The notes: generated by a model from the sequence alone, not told the origin. Shown: positions 8,064 to 17,545, counted from the stretch's first letter. The stretch is 64,000 nt of DNA from CAIYXB01 sp038146805 (GCA_038146805.1 JAYQSH010000003.1:124001-188000); one strand, 5' to 3'. A program made the numbers and translations.

Positions 8064-10052
8064 ATAAAAAAAACAATACTAAACCGAATTGCAAGTATTT
8101 GCCTAATATTTTTATTAGCTATTTTTTTCAACTTAAAAACAAATGCCCAAGAAGCAAGTAAAGTTCTAAACAACCTTGAATTAGAAAAATATTTTGGCAA
8201 AGCCATAATTTCAGAAATTTCCATCAAGGGAAACCGGCTCATAAAAGACTCTGAAATAAAAAAAGAAATATTCTCTATGCCCGGTAGCTTACTACAAAAA
8301 GAAAATATTCTTGCTGATTTACAAAAAATCTATCAACTTGGTTATTTTGAGGGAGATAGCCTAAAAGCAACACCTTACTTAAAAGATGATCAAAGTATTT
8401 TACTTGAATACAGTCTTGTAGAAGCACCACCCATAAACGATTTGGTGATTTATGGTAATAACAATAGTGAAATCAATGCCTATGATATTTTTGTCGACTT
8501 GATTGCTAAACCAGAAAATGCAAAATTAATCAAAGAAAAAATTCAAGAACTTGAAAGTGAGTATTTGAAAAAAGGTTTTATTGTTGCCAAAGTTGCAGAC
8601 ATTAATATTACTCAAGCAGGTGGCTTAGAAGTCTTTGTTGATGAAGGTTATATCAATAGAATTGTTTTTAAAGGTAATGAAAAAACCAAAGAAAGTTACT
8701 TGAAAAATGTCGTCAGAAATCAAAAAACAAATTCCGCCTATAATGAATTTGAATTTTCTAAAGATTATAAAAGATTACAAGGCACAAATTTTTTCTCTAG
8801 TATTACACGAACTGTAAGACCTAGTGAAAACTCATCTGGCTATGACTTAGTTATAGAAATGACCGAAAAAAGAACAGCCTCTGCTAGTATCGGTGGTGGT
8901 ATAAACTCAACAGCTGGAGTTTTTGCAAATGCTAATTTAAACATTGCAAATATTCGCGGTAAGGGCGAAAACCTTAATGTCACTGCGATTATAGGTAGTG
9001 GTTATGGTGCTACACAATCTTTTAGAAACAATAGTGACTTTGTAAGACGAGGTAATTTAACACAAATCTCTACAAGCTATAGCATTCCTTATTTTAGAGA
9101 TACCGATATGACTTTTAATACCTTTGCTAATTTTACACAAGGTGTTAATTACAATGTTGACCTTGCTGACCAAACTTCATACGGTGTTGGTGCAGGTATA
9201 TCAAAAGTTTACGATAGCAAACATGTGTTTAGACTTTCTGGAACAGCAAACTATATTGATTTAAAAGATCGAGATCGAAAAACTTTTATTAATGAATTAA
9301 CTAAAAACATTATCAAAGAAGACGCATTAACCCAAGAAGATATTCTCAAGAAAAAAGGAGATGATTTTCTCGGTGGCAAAGACAAAATTGCACGAGATGA
9401 AGCAAAAGCAATTCGTGATTCTCAAATTGTTTCTGGAATGTATTTTGGTTTAAGACCTTCTTATAGTTTTAGTGATCTTGATGACCCTCAGAACCCTCGT
9501 GATGGTTGGCTTACAAAAATTAATGCAGAACCTACTTTAGGTTTTGCTGGTGTTTCTAGTTTTACCAAACTTAGTGCTAGTGCAACCAAATACTTGCCGC
9601 TAGGTGAAGAGTCTTCTTTTTTACTTAATATGCGCGGTGGTAGTACTGTATTTGGAGAACTTCCTCAGTTTGCAAGTTACCGACTTGGCTCTGCTTCAGG
9701 TGTAAGAGGTTACCGTCAATTTGCAGAACTAGGTTACGGATCAGACTTAGCAATAACCACGGCTGAATTCAGAACGCCTATTTATAAAGTAATCAGTCCT
9801 TTAAAAAGATACAAGTTCAGCAAAAATGTAGATTTTGCTCTTTTTGCTGATGCCGGTTTAGTTGCAAATTCAGTACGCTATAACAGAATCACAGATCGTT
9901 TATCACAAGCAGCAGCTATAGGTTTTGGTATTCGGGTTAAATTACCTTTAGTCGGTGCTTTAAGGTTCGATATGGGTTTTCCACTAATAAAAGCAATCAG
10001 TCCTGATCAAAAACTCTTTAGGTTTAATTTTGGACCTGCAAATATGTTCTAA
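8064..10052 (+). CDS. bamA: BamA/Omp85 outer-membrane assembly protein, apparently starting at a non-standard codon
   Basis: Outer-membrane beta-barrel assembly protein. Reading from 8064, a signal peptide (IASICLIFLLAIFFNL...TNAQ) is followed by POTRA-like domains and, from about residue 275, an Omp85 barrel. Barrel landmarks are the SGVRGYRQF loop (the VRGF/Y motif) and a C-terminus ending in an aromatic residue (NMF). Three POTRAs fit the short cyanobacterial type. The frame is open from 8022 but has no ATG, GTG or TTG before the signal peptide. A Shine-Dalgarno-like AGGGA at 8049-8053 sits 10 nt before ATA at 8064, which would begin I/M-KKTILNR, an ideal basic signal-peptide start. The first ATG (8277) would delete the signal peptide and part of POTRA1, so it is unlikely. 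The family is certain; the start is inferred. Confidence 0.85.
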   Translation: MKKTILNRIASICLIFLLAIFFNLKTNAQEASKVLNNLELEKYFGKAIISEISIKGNRLIKDSEIKKEIFSMPGSLLQKENILADLQKIYQLGYFEGDSLKATPYLKDDQSILLEYSLVEAPPINDLVIYGNNNSEINAYDIFVDLIAKPENAKLIKEKIQELESEYLKKGFIVAKVADINITQAGGLEVFVDEGYINRIVFKGNEKTKESYLKNVVRNQKTNSAYNEFEFSKDYKRLQGTNFFSSITRTVRPSENSSGYDLVIEMTEKRTASASIGGGINSTAGVFANANLNIANIRGKGENLNVTAIIGSGYGATQSFRNNSDFVRRGNLTQISTSYSIPYFRDTDMTFNTFANFTQGVNYNVDLADQTSYGVGAGISKVYDSKHVFRLSGTANYIDLKDRDRKTFINELTKNIIKEDALTQEDILKKKGDDFLGGKDKIARDEAKAIRDSQIVSGMYFGLRPSYSFSDLDDPQNPRDGWLTKINAEPTLGFAGVSSFTKLSASATKYLPLGEESSFLLNMRGGSTVFGELPQFASYRLGSASGVRGYRQFAELGYGSDLAITTAEFRTPIYKVISPLKRYKFSKNVDFALFADAGLVANSVRYNRITDRLSQAAAIGFGIRVKLPLVGALRFDMGFPLIKAISPDQKLFRFNFGPANMF

Positions 10053-10170
10053 AATCTTTTCTGGTTTTAATTAATGATTGTAAAAAAATAAAATAGATAT
10101 TATAAAAAGCGGCTTTCTTTAAGTTTAATATAATATATTTACCTGTTATACGTGGTAATATATTCACAGA

Positions 10171-10509
10171 ATGTCAAATCAAGAAGAAATATTAGATATA
10201 AATGATGCAATTAAAGAAGAAACTCAAGAAGATGAAATTGTTGAATTGAGTGATGAGGCTCGTGTCGCTTTTGCTTTGTATTTGGATGTAATGAAAAACG
10301 GTAAAGTAACAAAATACGGTACAAAAATTCCTCCATTAAATACAGCAAAAATCTCAAGACTAGCTGAGGTAAACCCTAAACAAGTATCTAAAAGTTTTGA
10401 TCGTTTAAGAACTAAGGGCTTTATTTCTAACGATGATAATGGTGAGCTATTTATTCCTGATGTACTAGAATTTGAAGATTGGTTAAAAACCGAAGGCGCA
10501 GCAGTTTAA
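10171..10509 (+). CDS. Small winged-helix DNA-binding protein
   Basis: A 112-residue protein. The first 35 residues are acidic and probably flexible; the rest looks like a winged helix-turn-helix of the kind seen at the C-terminus of Crp/Fnr regulators. AKISRLAEVNPKQVSKSF is the helix-turn-helix, followed by DRLRTKGFISNDDNGELFIPD as the wing. It has no sensor domain of its own. It stands alone, 118 nt after the bamA gene on the same strand. Targets are unknown. Confidence 0.6.
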   Translation: MSNQEEILDINDAIKEETQEDEIVELSDEARVAFALYLDVMKNGKVTKYGTKIPPLNTAKISRLAEVNPKQVSKSFDRLRTKGFISNDDNGELFIPDVLEFEDWLKTEGAAV

Positions 10510-10594
10510 CTGAAAACACCTAATTTTAAGAAAAATAATTTTTATTTTTTAAGTACTTAACAGATCCTTAACTTGCATTTAGTAATTAAGATCT

Positions 10595-10873
10595 ATGGCA
10601 GTTTACGAATTTATTCCATATATTAATTCAGCAGAAAGGTTAGCTGATTCAGAATCATTGATCGCGCAAACACAAGCAGACAATGCTTTTGCAGAACAAT
10701 TATTGCAACAAGCAATTGCCGGAGTCGGCAATGTTCAAGCGGCAAGACACTTGCAAGCAACAGTTAGACAATTACTTGGTAACGCAAGAGTGAACCAACA
10801 ATTTTGGATGGAAGTTGCTAAGGGTGATAAAGACCAATACAAAAAAGCCGTAGAGTTAATTAAAGTAAGCTAA
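10595..10873 (+). CDS. Small helical orphan protein, possible paralogue of the protein at 33801-34253
   Basis: A 92-residue, probably all-helical protein with no signal peptide or membrane segment. I recognise no named family. Two blocks match, in order, the protein at 33801-34253: LQQAI-G-VGNVQAA (about residues 37-51) against LQQAILGGTGGVNSA, and RQLL-x2-AR...RV-x2-Q-x-W-x2-EV (about residues 58-75) against RQLLYQAR...RVEEQHWNGEV. It is followed 11 nt later by a glycine-zipper protein behind a strong AGGGGA ribosome site, so the two probably work together. Secreted substrate, structural subunit or chaperone are all possible. Confidence 0.45.
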   Translation: MAVYEFIPYINSAERLADSESLIAQTQADNAFAEQLLQQAIAGVGNVQAARHLQATVRQLLGNARVNQQFWMEVAKGDKDQYKKAVELIKVS

Positions 10874-10884
10874 TAGGGGAAAAT

Positions 10885-11361
10885 ATGTTTCATTCAAGTT
10901 CAACAGCACCAGAACCAAGTTATCTAAATTGGGATTTACAACAAGATTATATAACTCGTACCACAACACAGTTATCAGCAAGTAACTTTCAAGATATTTT
11001 TAATATGACCAAAAGAGTTGGTGAAATCGAAGTTAAAATGAGTGATTTAAAATTCAGAGCTGGCGGCATCGGGGGTATGCTGGGTATCGCAGCTGGTGCA
11101 CTCGGCGGACCGATTGGCAGTGTGATTGGTTTTGGAGTAGGTAGATCACTTGGAAACTTTGTAGGTTCAGCACTCGCAAATAAATATTACGGCGAAGAAA
11201 AAAATACTATCAATCAACATTTACACAACGCGCAAATGAGAGATACTCAACTTAAATATCAAGTTGGTCAATTAAACGCTCTTGGACAAATGATTACAAC
11301 TTTAAGACAAAATAGAATTAATGATGATAAGAAAATCATCCAAGATATGCTAGTCCTATAA
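10885..11361 (+). CDS. Glycine-zipper protein of unknown function
   Basis: A 158-residue protein with helical flanks and a central hydrophobic glycine-rich block at about residues 54-95 (GGIGGMLGIAAGALGGPIG and on) in which Gly recurs every three to four residues. That pattern is typical of glycine-zipper helices that pack in, or insert into, membranes. There is no signal peptide. The flanks look like coiled coil. A clear ribosome site (GGGGAAA) precedes the ATG. It is the second gene of a two-gene unit with the small helical protein at 10595. Function unknown; a membrane-inserting effector or a membrane-anchored structural protein would both fit. Confidence 0.5.
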   Translation: MFHSSSTAPEPSYLNWDLQQDYITRTTTQLSASNFQDIFNMTKRVGEIEVKMSDLKFRAGGIGGMLGIAAGALGGPIGSVIGFGVGRSLGNFVGSALANKYYGEEKNTINQHLHNAQMRDTQLKYQVGQLNALGQMITTLRQNRINDDKKIIQDMLVL

Positions 11362-11388
11362 TTTAAATTCGAAATTAATTAAAAGTAT

Positions 11389-11889
11389 CTAGTTTTTCAT
11401 TAATGAAACTGGTTGATTCAATTCATCTATTGGACCAATATAATCTCTTCTGAGAGGATATCCTTGCCAGTTATCAGGATTTAAGATTCTTACTAAATTT
11501 GGATGATCTTCAAATATAATTCCAAGCATATCAAAAGCTTCTCTTTCTAACCAATTAGCTGTCGGGAATACAGATGTCAAGCTTGGAATACTTGGACTAT
11601 TTTTATCAGTGTTGACTTTCAAAACAACAGAACTATGAGTGTTAGGATCTTCAAGATGATAAATAGCTTGATAAGCATCTTTAACTTCAACAGCTGTTAA
11701 ATAATTAAGCAAAGTCATTTTCTTAGATCTCATTAAATCTTTTGTAATCGCAAGTAAATCATTTTTATCAACTAAAATCATCTCAAAACCTGATGCATTT
11801 TCACCAAGTGATTCTACATTAAATTTTTTGTCAGTTAAATATTTAACAAACTCTAATTCTTTTACAACTGCACTATTTTCTTCTGTCAT
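11389..11889 (-). CDS. nuoC: NADH-quinone oxidoreductase subunit C
   Basis: Complex I 30-kDa subunit (166 residues) of the peripheral arm, needed for assembly at the quinone-module junction. The family signature EREAFDMLGIIFEDHPNLVRIL...GYPLRRDY is near the C-terminus. It follows nuoB directly, with the nuoB stop adjacent to its start at 11889. Only nuoB and nuoC are present here, so the rest of complex I must be encoded elsewhere. No NuoD fusion. Confidence 0.92.
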   Translation of the reverse strand: MTEENSAVVKELEFVKYLTDKKFNVESLGENASGFEMILVDKNDLLAITKDLMRSKKMTLLNYLTAVEVKDAYQAIYHLEDPNTHSSVVLKVNTDKNSPSIPSLTSVFPTANWLEREAFDMLGIIFEDHPNLVRILNPDNWQGYPLRRDYIGPIDELNQPVSLMKN

Positions 11890-12513
11890 TTACTTCACCA
11901 ATAAACCTGTTTCTTCATCAACGTTTTTTGTTGCATCTCTATGAGATTGAGCAATCGCAGCTCTTTGAGATAATTTTTCTCTTCTAATTTTTCTTTGCAA
12001 AGTAAATAAACCATGCAATAAACCTTCAGGACGCGGCGGGCAACCCGGCACATAGACATCAACTGGAATAATTCTATCTACTCCTTGTACAACCGAATAG
12101 CTATCATGAAACATGCCGCCTGTAATAGTACATGCGCCCATGGCAATAACATATTTTGGCTCTGGTAACTGTTCATAAAGTCTAATTAAAGCAGGAGCCA
12201 TTTTTCTTGTGATTGTACCTGCGGTAATAATCATATCTGCCTGACGCGGCGTTGCACGAAAAACCTCAGATCCAAAACGTGAAATATCAAAACGTGACAT
12301 ACCAACTGACATCATCTCAATCGCACAACAAGATGTACCATAAGTCAAAGGCCATACGCTATTAGATCTCGCCCAATTGTAAATACTATCCAAAAAACTA
12401 CCCACTGTGGTAACTAACAAATTATCTTGCAGACCTTCAGGGATTTCAATATCTTTTTTTTGGGGTAATTTAACTTGACTTTGAGAATAAAGTTCTTCGA
12501 TTTTATTTGCCAT
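11890..12513 (-). CDS. nuoB: NADH-quinone oxidoreductase subunit B
   Basis: Complex I subunit that carries the terminal [4Fe-4S] cluster N2 and forms part of the quinone site. The ligand cysteines are visible in TSCCAIEMM, GACTITGGMF and VPGCPPRPE. I place the start at 12513 (MANKIEELYSQSQ; 207 residues). The in-frame ATG at 12561 would add 16 hydrophobic residues and would lie upstream of the promoter described below. nuoC follows at once. This implies NADH- or ferredoxin-driven quinone reduction feeding the bc/cbb3 chain encoded at 53-61 kb. Confidence 0.93.
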   Translation of the reverse strand: MANKIEELYSQSQVKLPQKKDIEIPEGLQDNLLVTTVGSFLDSIYNWARSNSVWPLTYGTSCCAIEMMSVGMSRFDISRFGSEVFRATPRQADMIITAGTITRKMAPALIRLYEQLPEPKYVIAMGACTITGGMFHDSYSVVQGVDRIIPVDVYVPGCPPRPEGLLHGLFTLQRKIRREKLSQRAAIAQSHRDATKNVDEETGLLVK

Positions 12514-12523
12514 ACCTATATAA

Positions 12524-12550
12524 ATTATAACAATAAATGCAGTTTGACAA
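12524..12550 (-). promoter_or_regulatory. nuoBC promoter, extended -10
   Basis: On the minus strand: TTGTCA (12545-12550), 15-bp spacer, TATAAT (12524-12529) preceded by TGT, an extended -10. The -10 ends 10 nt before the nuoB ATG at 12513, so the mRNA would have almost no leader. This supports the shorter NuoB start. Confidence 0.55.
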
Positions 12551-12602
12551 GTTTCACCCACCTTAATGTCTTAACAGTTTTTGCACAGGTTAAAATATCA
12601 AT

Positions 12603-15467
12603 ATGGCTGTGCAAACAAAAGAAAAAGATACTTTATTACTAATTGACGGAAGCAATTTAGCTTTTAGAATGTTTTTTGCACTAGAAATGAGTAACATGAG
12701 AGATGCTCAAGGCAACCCCACTTGGGCGGTATACGGAACCCTCAAAGCTTTATTTGATGTTATCGAACAAACTAAACCAAGCAGTATTGCTGTTGCTTTT
12801 GATTTGCCGCATCCAACTTATCGTCACGAATTATTTGAAGACTACAAAGCAAACAGACCTGATGAAATGCCTGATGAAATGAAACCACAATGGAACCTTA
12901 TCAAAGAATGTTTTCGCAAACTTCATGTACCGGTTTTAGAAGAAGCTGGTTTTGAGGCTGATGATTTAATTGGCATTATGACTCAAAAAGCAAGCAAAGA
13001 AAATATGAAAGTCGTTATTCTTTCTGGAGACAAAGATTTATTTCAACTAGTGGATGAATCAACAAGTATCGCTATGCCAAGACGAGGTGGAGGCTTAGAC
13101 TTTTATGATCCAGAAAAAGTAATAGAAAAGATGGGCGTTACTCCTCGCCAAGTTCCAGACTACAAAGGCATTGCTGGAGATAGTTCTGACAACATTCCGG
13201 GCATCAAAGGCTTAGGTCCTAAAGCCGCTATAAAATTACTTGGTGATTATCAAAATCTTGAAGGTATATATGAAAACATTGACAATGTTACTCCACCAAA
13301 AACAAAAGAAAAACTTATAGAGCAAGAAGACAAAGCCAGATTATCAAAACATTTAGCAACTATTATTGTTGAAGAAGAAGGTGTATCACCAGAAAATCTT
13401 GATTTAGAAAAATGCAAATTAAACCTTCCTGATACAGATGCATTAATTAGTTTTTTGAAAAGTCTACAATTTAACTCAATTCTCAAAAGACTGCCAATAG
13501 TTCTCAAACCTTTTAATCAAGGTGAATTAGTAAAAGTAGACGTTGGTGAACTTAACGAAACAAATACTCAAATTAATCGCCAAAAAAATACTGAAAGATG
13601 GGGCAATATTGACCAAAGCCTCAAAAATATAGACACAGACAAGAATTTCAAAGCCAACTTGATAAAAGATGCAGCAGATTTAGATTTATTAATCAAAGAA
13701 TTAGAAGAACAAAATTTAATTGCAGTTGACTTAGAAACCACTGGCTTAAATACTTTGAATTGTGAAATTGTCGGCTGGGCATTTGCTTACAAAAAGCAAA
13801 AAGAAATTAAATCATTTTATATTCCTTGCAAACACAATCAAGCAAAAGAACAAATTGATCCAAGTCTAATTCTTGAAAAACTTAAGCCAATACTTGAAGA
13901 TGAATCAAAAAAACTTTTAATGCAAAATGCAAAGTTTGAATTGAAAATATTTGAGAGACTTGAAATAAAAATCCATAATAATTTTTTTGATACCATGCTT
14001 GCAAGCTACATATATAATCCAGCAAACAAGCATGGTCTAAAACAACAAGCCAAAAGAATCTTTGCTTTACAAATGACAGAGATTGAAGATATTTTAGGCA
14101 GTGGCAAAAAACAAATCAATATGGCAGATGCCAACTTGGAACAAGTGACTCAATACGCTTGTGCTGATGCTTATATAACCTATAAACTATTTGATTTTTA
14201 TCAAGACAAGCTAGATGCTCGAGAAATAAAAATACTTGAAGAAATCGAATTTCCACTAGTGAATATTTTAAAAAACATCGAAAACCAAGGAGTAAGTCTT
14301 GATGTAGCTTTTTTAGAGACACTTTCAAAAACAATCCATGCAGAAATTGCAGTTATTGAAAAAAGAGTATTTGAACTAGCTCAAGAAGAATTTAACATTG
14401 CCTCACCTAAACAGCTGGGAGTGATTATGTTTGAAAAACTAGAACTGCCAACAGTTGGCAAAAAGAAAAAGACAGGTTCTTATTCAACTGACATGGGTAC
14501 TTTAGAAACCCTTCTCAATGACTATGAATTAGACCCATCTCATGAAGAATTTATCAAACTTATAATTGATTTTAGAACTTTATCTAAGCTCGCTTCAACT
14601 TACATTGATAATTTACCATTTTTAATTGCCAAAGAAGACAACCGTTTACATTCGGATTTCAATCAAGTAGCAACGACAACTGGTCGCTTGAGTTCATCAA
14701 ATCCAAATTTGCAAAATATTCCAATTAAATCTGCTTACGGAAAAGAAATCCGCAAAGCATTTAAAGCCAAAGAAAATAAAACTTTAATTAGCGCAGATTA
14801 TTCACAAATTGAATTAAGAGTTTTAGCACACCTTGCAGACGAACAAGCTCTAATAGAAGCTTTTCAAAATGATCAAGATATTCATGCGAGAACAGCTATG
14901 GAAATTTTTGACCTTAAAGAAAATGAAGTCAGTGAAGAGCAAAGAAGAATCGGTAAGACTTTAAACTTTGCTTTGATTTACATGCAAGGCCCTTTTGCAA
15001 CCGCAAAACAACTTGGCATTTCTATGTCAGAAGCCAAAAACTTTACTAACACTTACTTCAAAGTTTTTCCAAAAATCAAACCCTTCATGGATAAAACATT
15101 AAACGATGCTAGACAAAATGAATTCACTGAAACACTTTTTGGTAGAAGAAGATTTTTTAGAAACTTAAATTCAGGAAATAAAATCCTACAAAAAGAAGAA
15201 GAAAGACAAGCTTTTAACGCAGGTATTCAAGGTACAGCCGCTGATATTATGAAAATAGCCATGATTAATATTGCAAAAAGGCTAGAAAATTATCCGCAAG
15301 CAAGTTTAATTTTACAAGTACACGATGAAATTATTGTAGAAACAGATCTTGAAATCAAAGATGAAATAAAAGCAATTATTGAAGAAGAAATGTCACAAGC
15401 AACTGCACTTAAAGTTCCACTAAAAGTAGAGGCAGGCGAAGGCGCAAATTGGCTTCTAGCTCATTAA
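12603..15467 (+). CDS. polA: DNA polymerase I
   Basis: A three-domain repair and Okazaki-fragment polymerase (954 residues). The 5'-3' exonuclease spans about 1-300 (LLIDGSNLAFR, EADDLIG, GIAGDSSDNIPGI). The 3'-5' exonuclease spans about 345-545: Exo I is VDLETTGLN, Exo III is YACADAYIT. The Exo II block reads NAKFE where the Klenow enzyme has NLKYD, an Asp-to-Glu change at a metal-binding position; proofreading may be kept or weakened. The polymerase domain has SADYSQIELRVLAHL, RRIGKTLNFALIYM and LQVHDEIIVE. It is divergent from nuoB with 89 nt between the starts and has no partner gene. Confidence 0.96.
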   Translation: MAVQTKEKDTLLLIDGSNLAFRMFFALEMSNMRDAQGNPTWAVYGTLKALFDVIEQTKPSSIAVAFDLPHPTYRHELFEDYKANRPDEMPDEMKPQWNLIKECFRKLHVPVLEEAGFEADDLIGIMTQKASKENMKVVILSGDKDLFQLVDESTSIAMPRRGGGLDFYDPEKVIEKMGVTPRQVPDYKGIAGDSSDNIPGIKGLGPKAAIKLLGDYQNLEGIYENIDNVTPPKTKEKLIEQEDKARLSKHLATIIVEEEGVSPENLDLEKCKLNLPDTDALISFLKSLQFNSILKRLPIVLKPFNQGELVKVDVGELNETNTQINRQKNTERWGNIDQSLKNIDTDKNFKANLIKDAADLDLLIKELEEQNLIAVDLETTGLNTLNCEIVGWAFAYKKQKEIKSFYIPCKHNQAKEQIDPSLILEKLKPILEDESKKLLMQNAKFELKIFERLEIKIHNNFFDTMLASYIYNPANKHGLKQQAKRIFALQMTEIEDILGSGKKQINMADANLEQVTQYACADAYITYKLFDFYQDKLDAREIKILEEIEFPLVNILKNIENQGVSLDVAFLETLSKTIHAEIAVIEKRVFELAQEEFNIASPKQLGVIMFEKLELPTVGKKKKTGSYSTDMGTLETLLNDYELDPSHEEFIKLIIDFRTLSKLASTYIDNLPFLIAKEDNRLHSDFNQVATTTGRLSSSNPNLQNIPIKSAYGKEIRKAFKAKENKTLISADYSQIELRVLAHLADEQALIEAFQNDQDIHARTAMEIFDLKENEVSEEQRRIGKTLNFALIYMQGPFATAKQLGISMSEAKNFTNTYFKVFPKIKPFMDKTLNDARQNEFTETLFGRRRFFRNLNSGNKILQKEEERQAFNAGIQGTAADIMKIAMINIAKRLENYPQASLILQVHDEIIVETDLEIKDEIKAIIEEEMSQATALKVPLKVEAGEGANWLLAH

Positions 15468-15491
15468 TAATTCACCGAAAAACGAATTATT
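15466..15491. other. Perfect 8-bp inverted repeat between convergent polA and DUF151 genes
   Basis: AATAATTC (15466-15473) and GAATTATT (15484-15491) form an 8-bp stem with a 10-nt loop, starting at the polA stop codon. There is no U-tract, so it is at best a weak terminator or mRNA 3'-end hairpin. Confidence 0.3.
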
Positions 15492-15516
15492 AAGGACTAA
15501 GGACTGCTAACAAAAA

Positions 15517-16056
15517 TTATTCTTTATCTTTGTCTTGACTATGCCTGTCAAGATTAAAGTCAGATGCTTTTACATCTCTTAAAAACTCTTTAAATTCTTT
15601 TCTTGCTTCAGGGTCAGCAATTGGATCAATATCTTCTGGGCTATCAGAAAGAAACTCAACTTTGGAAGCAACTTCTTCTAAAATCTTTTCTGAAACCATT
15701 ATAGGCGCGTCTAATCTAATTGCCAGTGCAATACTGTCAGAAGGTCTTGAGTCGATTGCAAAAACATTTTCTTCACTATCAAGCAAAATTAAAGAAGCAA
15801 AAAAAGTAGAATCTTCATAAGAATTAATTTCTATAGAATCAATTGATGCTTCTAAAGTATCAAGCATATCAACCATCAAATCATGAGTCATAGGTCTTTC
15901 AGTTTCAGACTCACTTAAACCTCTTGCAATTGCCTGCGCTTCAGCTTGGCCAATCCAAATTGGCAAAGTATAGTTTTTTTCTTTGTCGTTTAATATCACA
16001 AGCGGGATATTCGTACGAATATCGAGAGCAACACCTGTGACAAACATCTCGATCAT
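15517..16056 (-). CDS. Bifunctional nuclease family (DUF151) protein
   Basis: A 179-residue member of the BFN/DUF151 family, known in plants and in many bacteria including cyanobacteria; some members have RNase and DNase activity. The signature LPIWIGQAEAQAIARGL and the later AIDSRPSDSIALAIRLDAPI are both present. The C-terminal 40 residues are acidic and have a UvrB/UvrC-like KEFKEFLRDV stretch often seen after this domain. It is a monocistronic minus-strand gene, convergent with polA. The biological role in bacteria is unsettled. Confidence 0.85.
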   Translation of the reverse strand: MIEMFVTGVALDIRTNIPLVILNDKEKNYTLPIWIGQAEAQAIARGLSESETERPMTHDLMVDMLDTLEASIDSIEINSYEDSTFFASLILLDSEENVFAIDSRPSDSIALAIRLDAPIMVSEKILEEVASKVEFLSDSPEDIDPIADPEARKEFKEFLRDVKASDFNLDRHSQDKDKE

Positions 16057-16150
16057 AAGCTTATTATTCCTTGTTATAAATAAAGCTATGCATCCATCAA
16101 AGCACCTAGATCAAAAAAATTAGGTGTAAAAAGCTATAAACAAAGGGGTT

Positions 16151-17545
16151 TTAAAGCTTTTCAGCAAGTAAAACCACATCAATAAGAGCATTTGCCTTAT
16201 TAAATGTTTCTTGCCATTCACTCTCCGGGACACTATCAGCAACAACACCTGCGCCAGCTTGTATTGTTATCTTAGTATTTTCGATAAGCATAGTTCGAAT
16301 CATAATTGCAGTATCACAAGTACCATCAAGACCAAAATAACCAATTGCGCCACCATAATAATTTCGAGGATCTTTTTCTAAAGACAATAATTGTTTAATT
16401 GCCTCAATTTTTGGAGCACCACTTAAAGTACCTGCGGGAAAACTAGCTTTGATCAACTCAACAACAGATTCTGCCTTTGTCATTTTTCTTAAAATGCCAA
16501 CTACATGGGAAACAATATGCATTACATGCGAATAAGTTTCCACGAAAATTTTTTGTGGCACAGATACACTATCGCAAACTCTCGATAAATCATTTCTAGC
16601 TAAATCAATCAGCATAACGTGTTCAGCAATTTCTTTTTTATCATTTAAAAGTTTTTCTTTTAATTCCTCGTCTTTTTTTAAATCATGAGTTCTTCTATAA
16701 GTCCCAGCAATAGGATTAATTTGTGCTTGAATACCATCTGCTGTTTTAGTAGATTTAACCATCATTTCTGGTGAAGAGCCTACTAAAGTTTTAGGACTTT
16801 CATCAAAATAATTAAAGATAAATTGGTATGGAGAAGGATTTACCGTTCTTAAAATTCGATAAATTAGAAATGGATCAGGACTTGAATCAGCAAAATCTTT
16901 TATAAATTTATGAGAAATGACCATTTGAAAAACTTTACCCTCATAAATAGCATTTTTTGCTTTCTCAACATATGACAAAAATTCTTGTTCACCAGTATTA
17001 GAATAAAAGCCAGTTTTTGCAAATTCATTAACAATAGATTGCTGTACATCAAAATCAACTCTAAGCAAATGTTGATTTTCATCTATTAATTTTTTTATGT
17101 CTTCTAAGTTTGACTTTTGCGTATCATCTAAAACATTTTCAATCAAAAACAATTTATTTTGTACATGATCAAATACAATTAAATTACCAACCAAATACAA
17201 AAAAGCTTTATCATGGTTTTGAACTTTAATACTTGGCTCAATTTCAGTAAATGTTTCAAAAGGTAAAAAACCGACAAAGCCCTTATAAAAAAACGGTAAA
17301 ACCTCGTGCTCATCATTATCTGCCAGATTTTCAATCTCTGCTTGCAAACTTTGAAGAATCTGAGTATTGGATATGGTTTTTAAAGCATTAAAACCAATAA
17401 AAGAATAACGTCCCACTTGCTGAGCTTTAATCACAGACTCAAATAAAAAACAATCTTGATATTTTGACTTGATTTTACTAAAAATACTTATTGGAGTATC
17501 TACATCATTGACTAACTCTAAATATCTAGTGTGTATTTTTTTCAT
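16151..17545 (-). CDS. trpE: Anthranilate synthase component I
   Basis: Converts chorismate to anthranilate with ammonia from TrpG; first step of tryptophan synthesis. It has 464 residues. N-terminal features include LFESV...GRYSFIGF (tryptophan-binding side). The chorismate-binding domain has GSSPEMMV, the PIAGTYRR stretch, AEHVMLIDLARNDL and FPAGTLSGAPKIEAI. The N-terminal LFES block favours TrpE over the related PabB. No trpG is adjacent. The start abuts the secA stop, so it is the second gene of a secA-trpE unit. Confidence 0.88.
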   Translation of the reverse strand: MKKIHTRYLELVNDVDTPISIFSKIKSKYQDCFLFESVIKAQQVGRYSFIGFNALKTISNTQILQSLQAEIENLADNDEHEVLPFFYKGFVGFLPFETFTEIEPSIKVQNHDKAFLYLVGNLIVFDHVQNKLFLIENVLDDTQKSNLEDIKKLIDENQHLLRVDFDVQQSIVNEFAKTGFYSNTGEQEFLSYVEKAKNAIYEGKVFQMVISHKFIKDFADSSPDPFLIYRILRTVNPSPYQFIFNYFDESPKTLVGSSPEMMVKSTKTADGIQAQINPIAGTYRRTHDLKKDEELKEKLLNDKKEIAEHVMLIDLARNDLSRVCDSVSVPQKIFVETYSHVMHIVSHVVGILRKMTKAESVVELIKASFPAGTLSGAPKIEAIKQLLSLEKDPRNYYGGAIGYFGLDGTCDTAIMIRTMLIENTKITIQAGAGVVADSVPESEWQETFNKANALIDVVLLAEKL

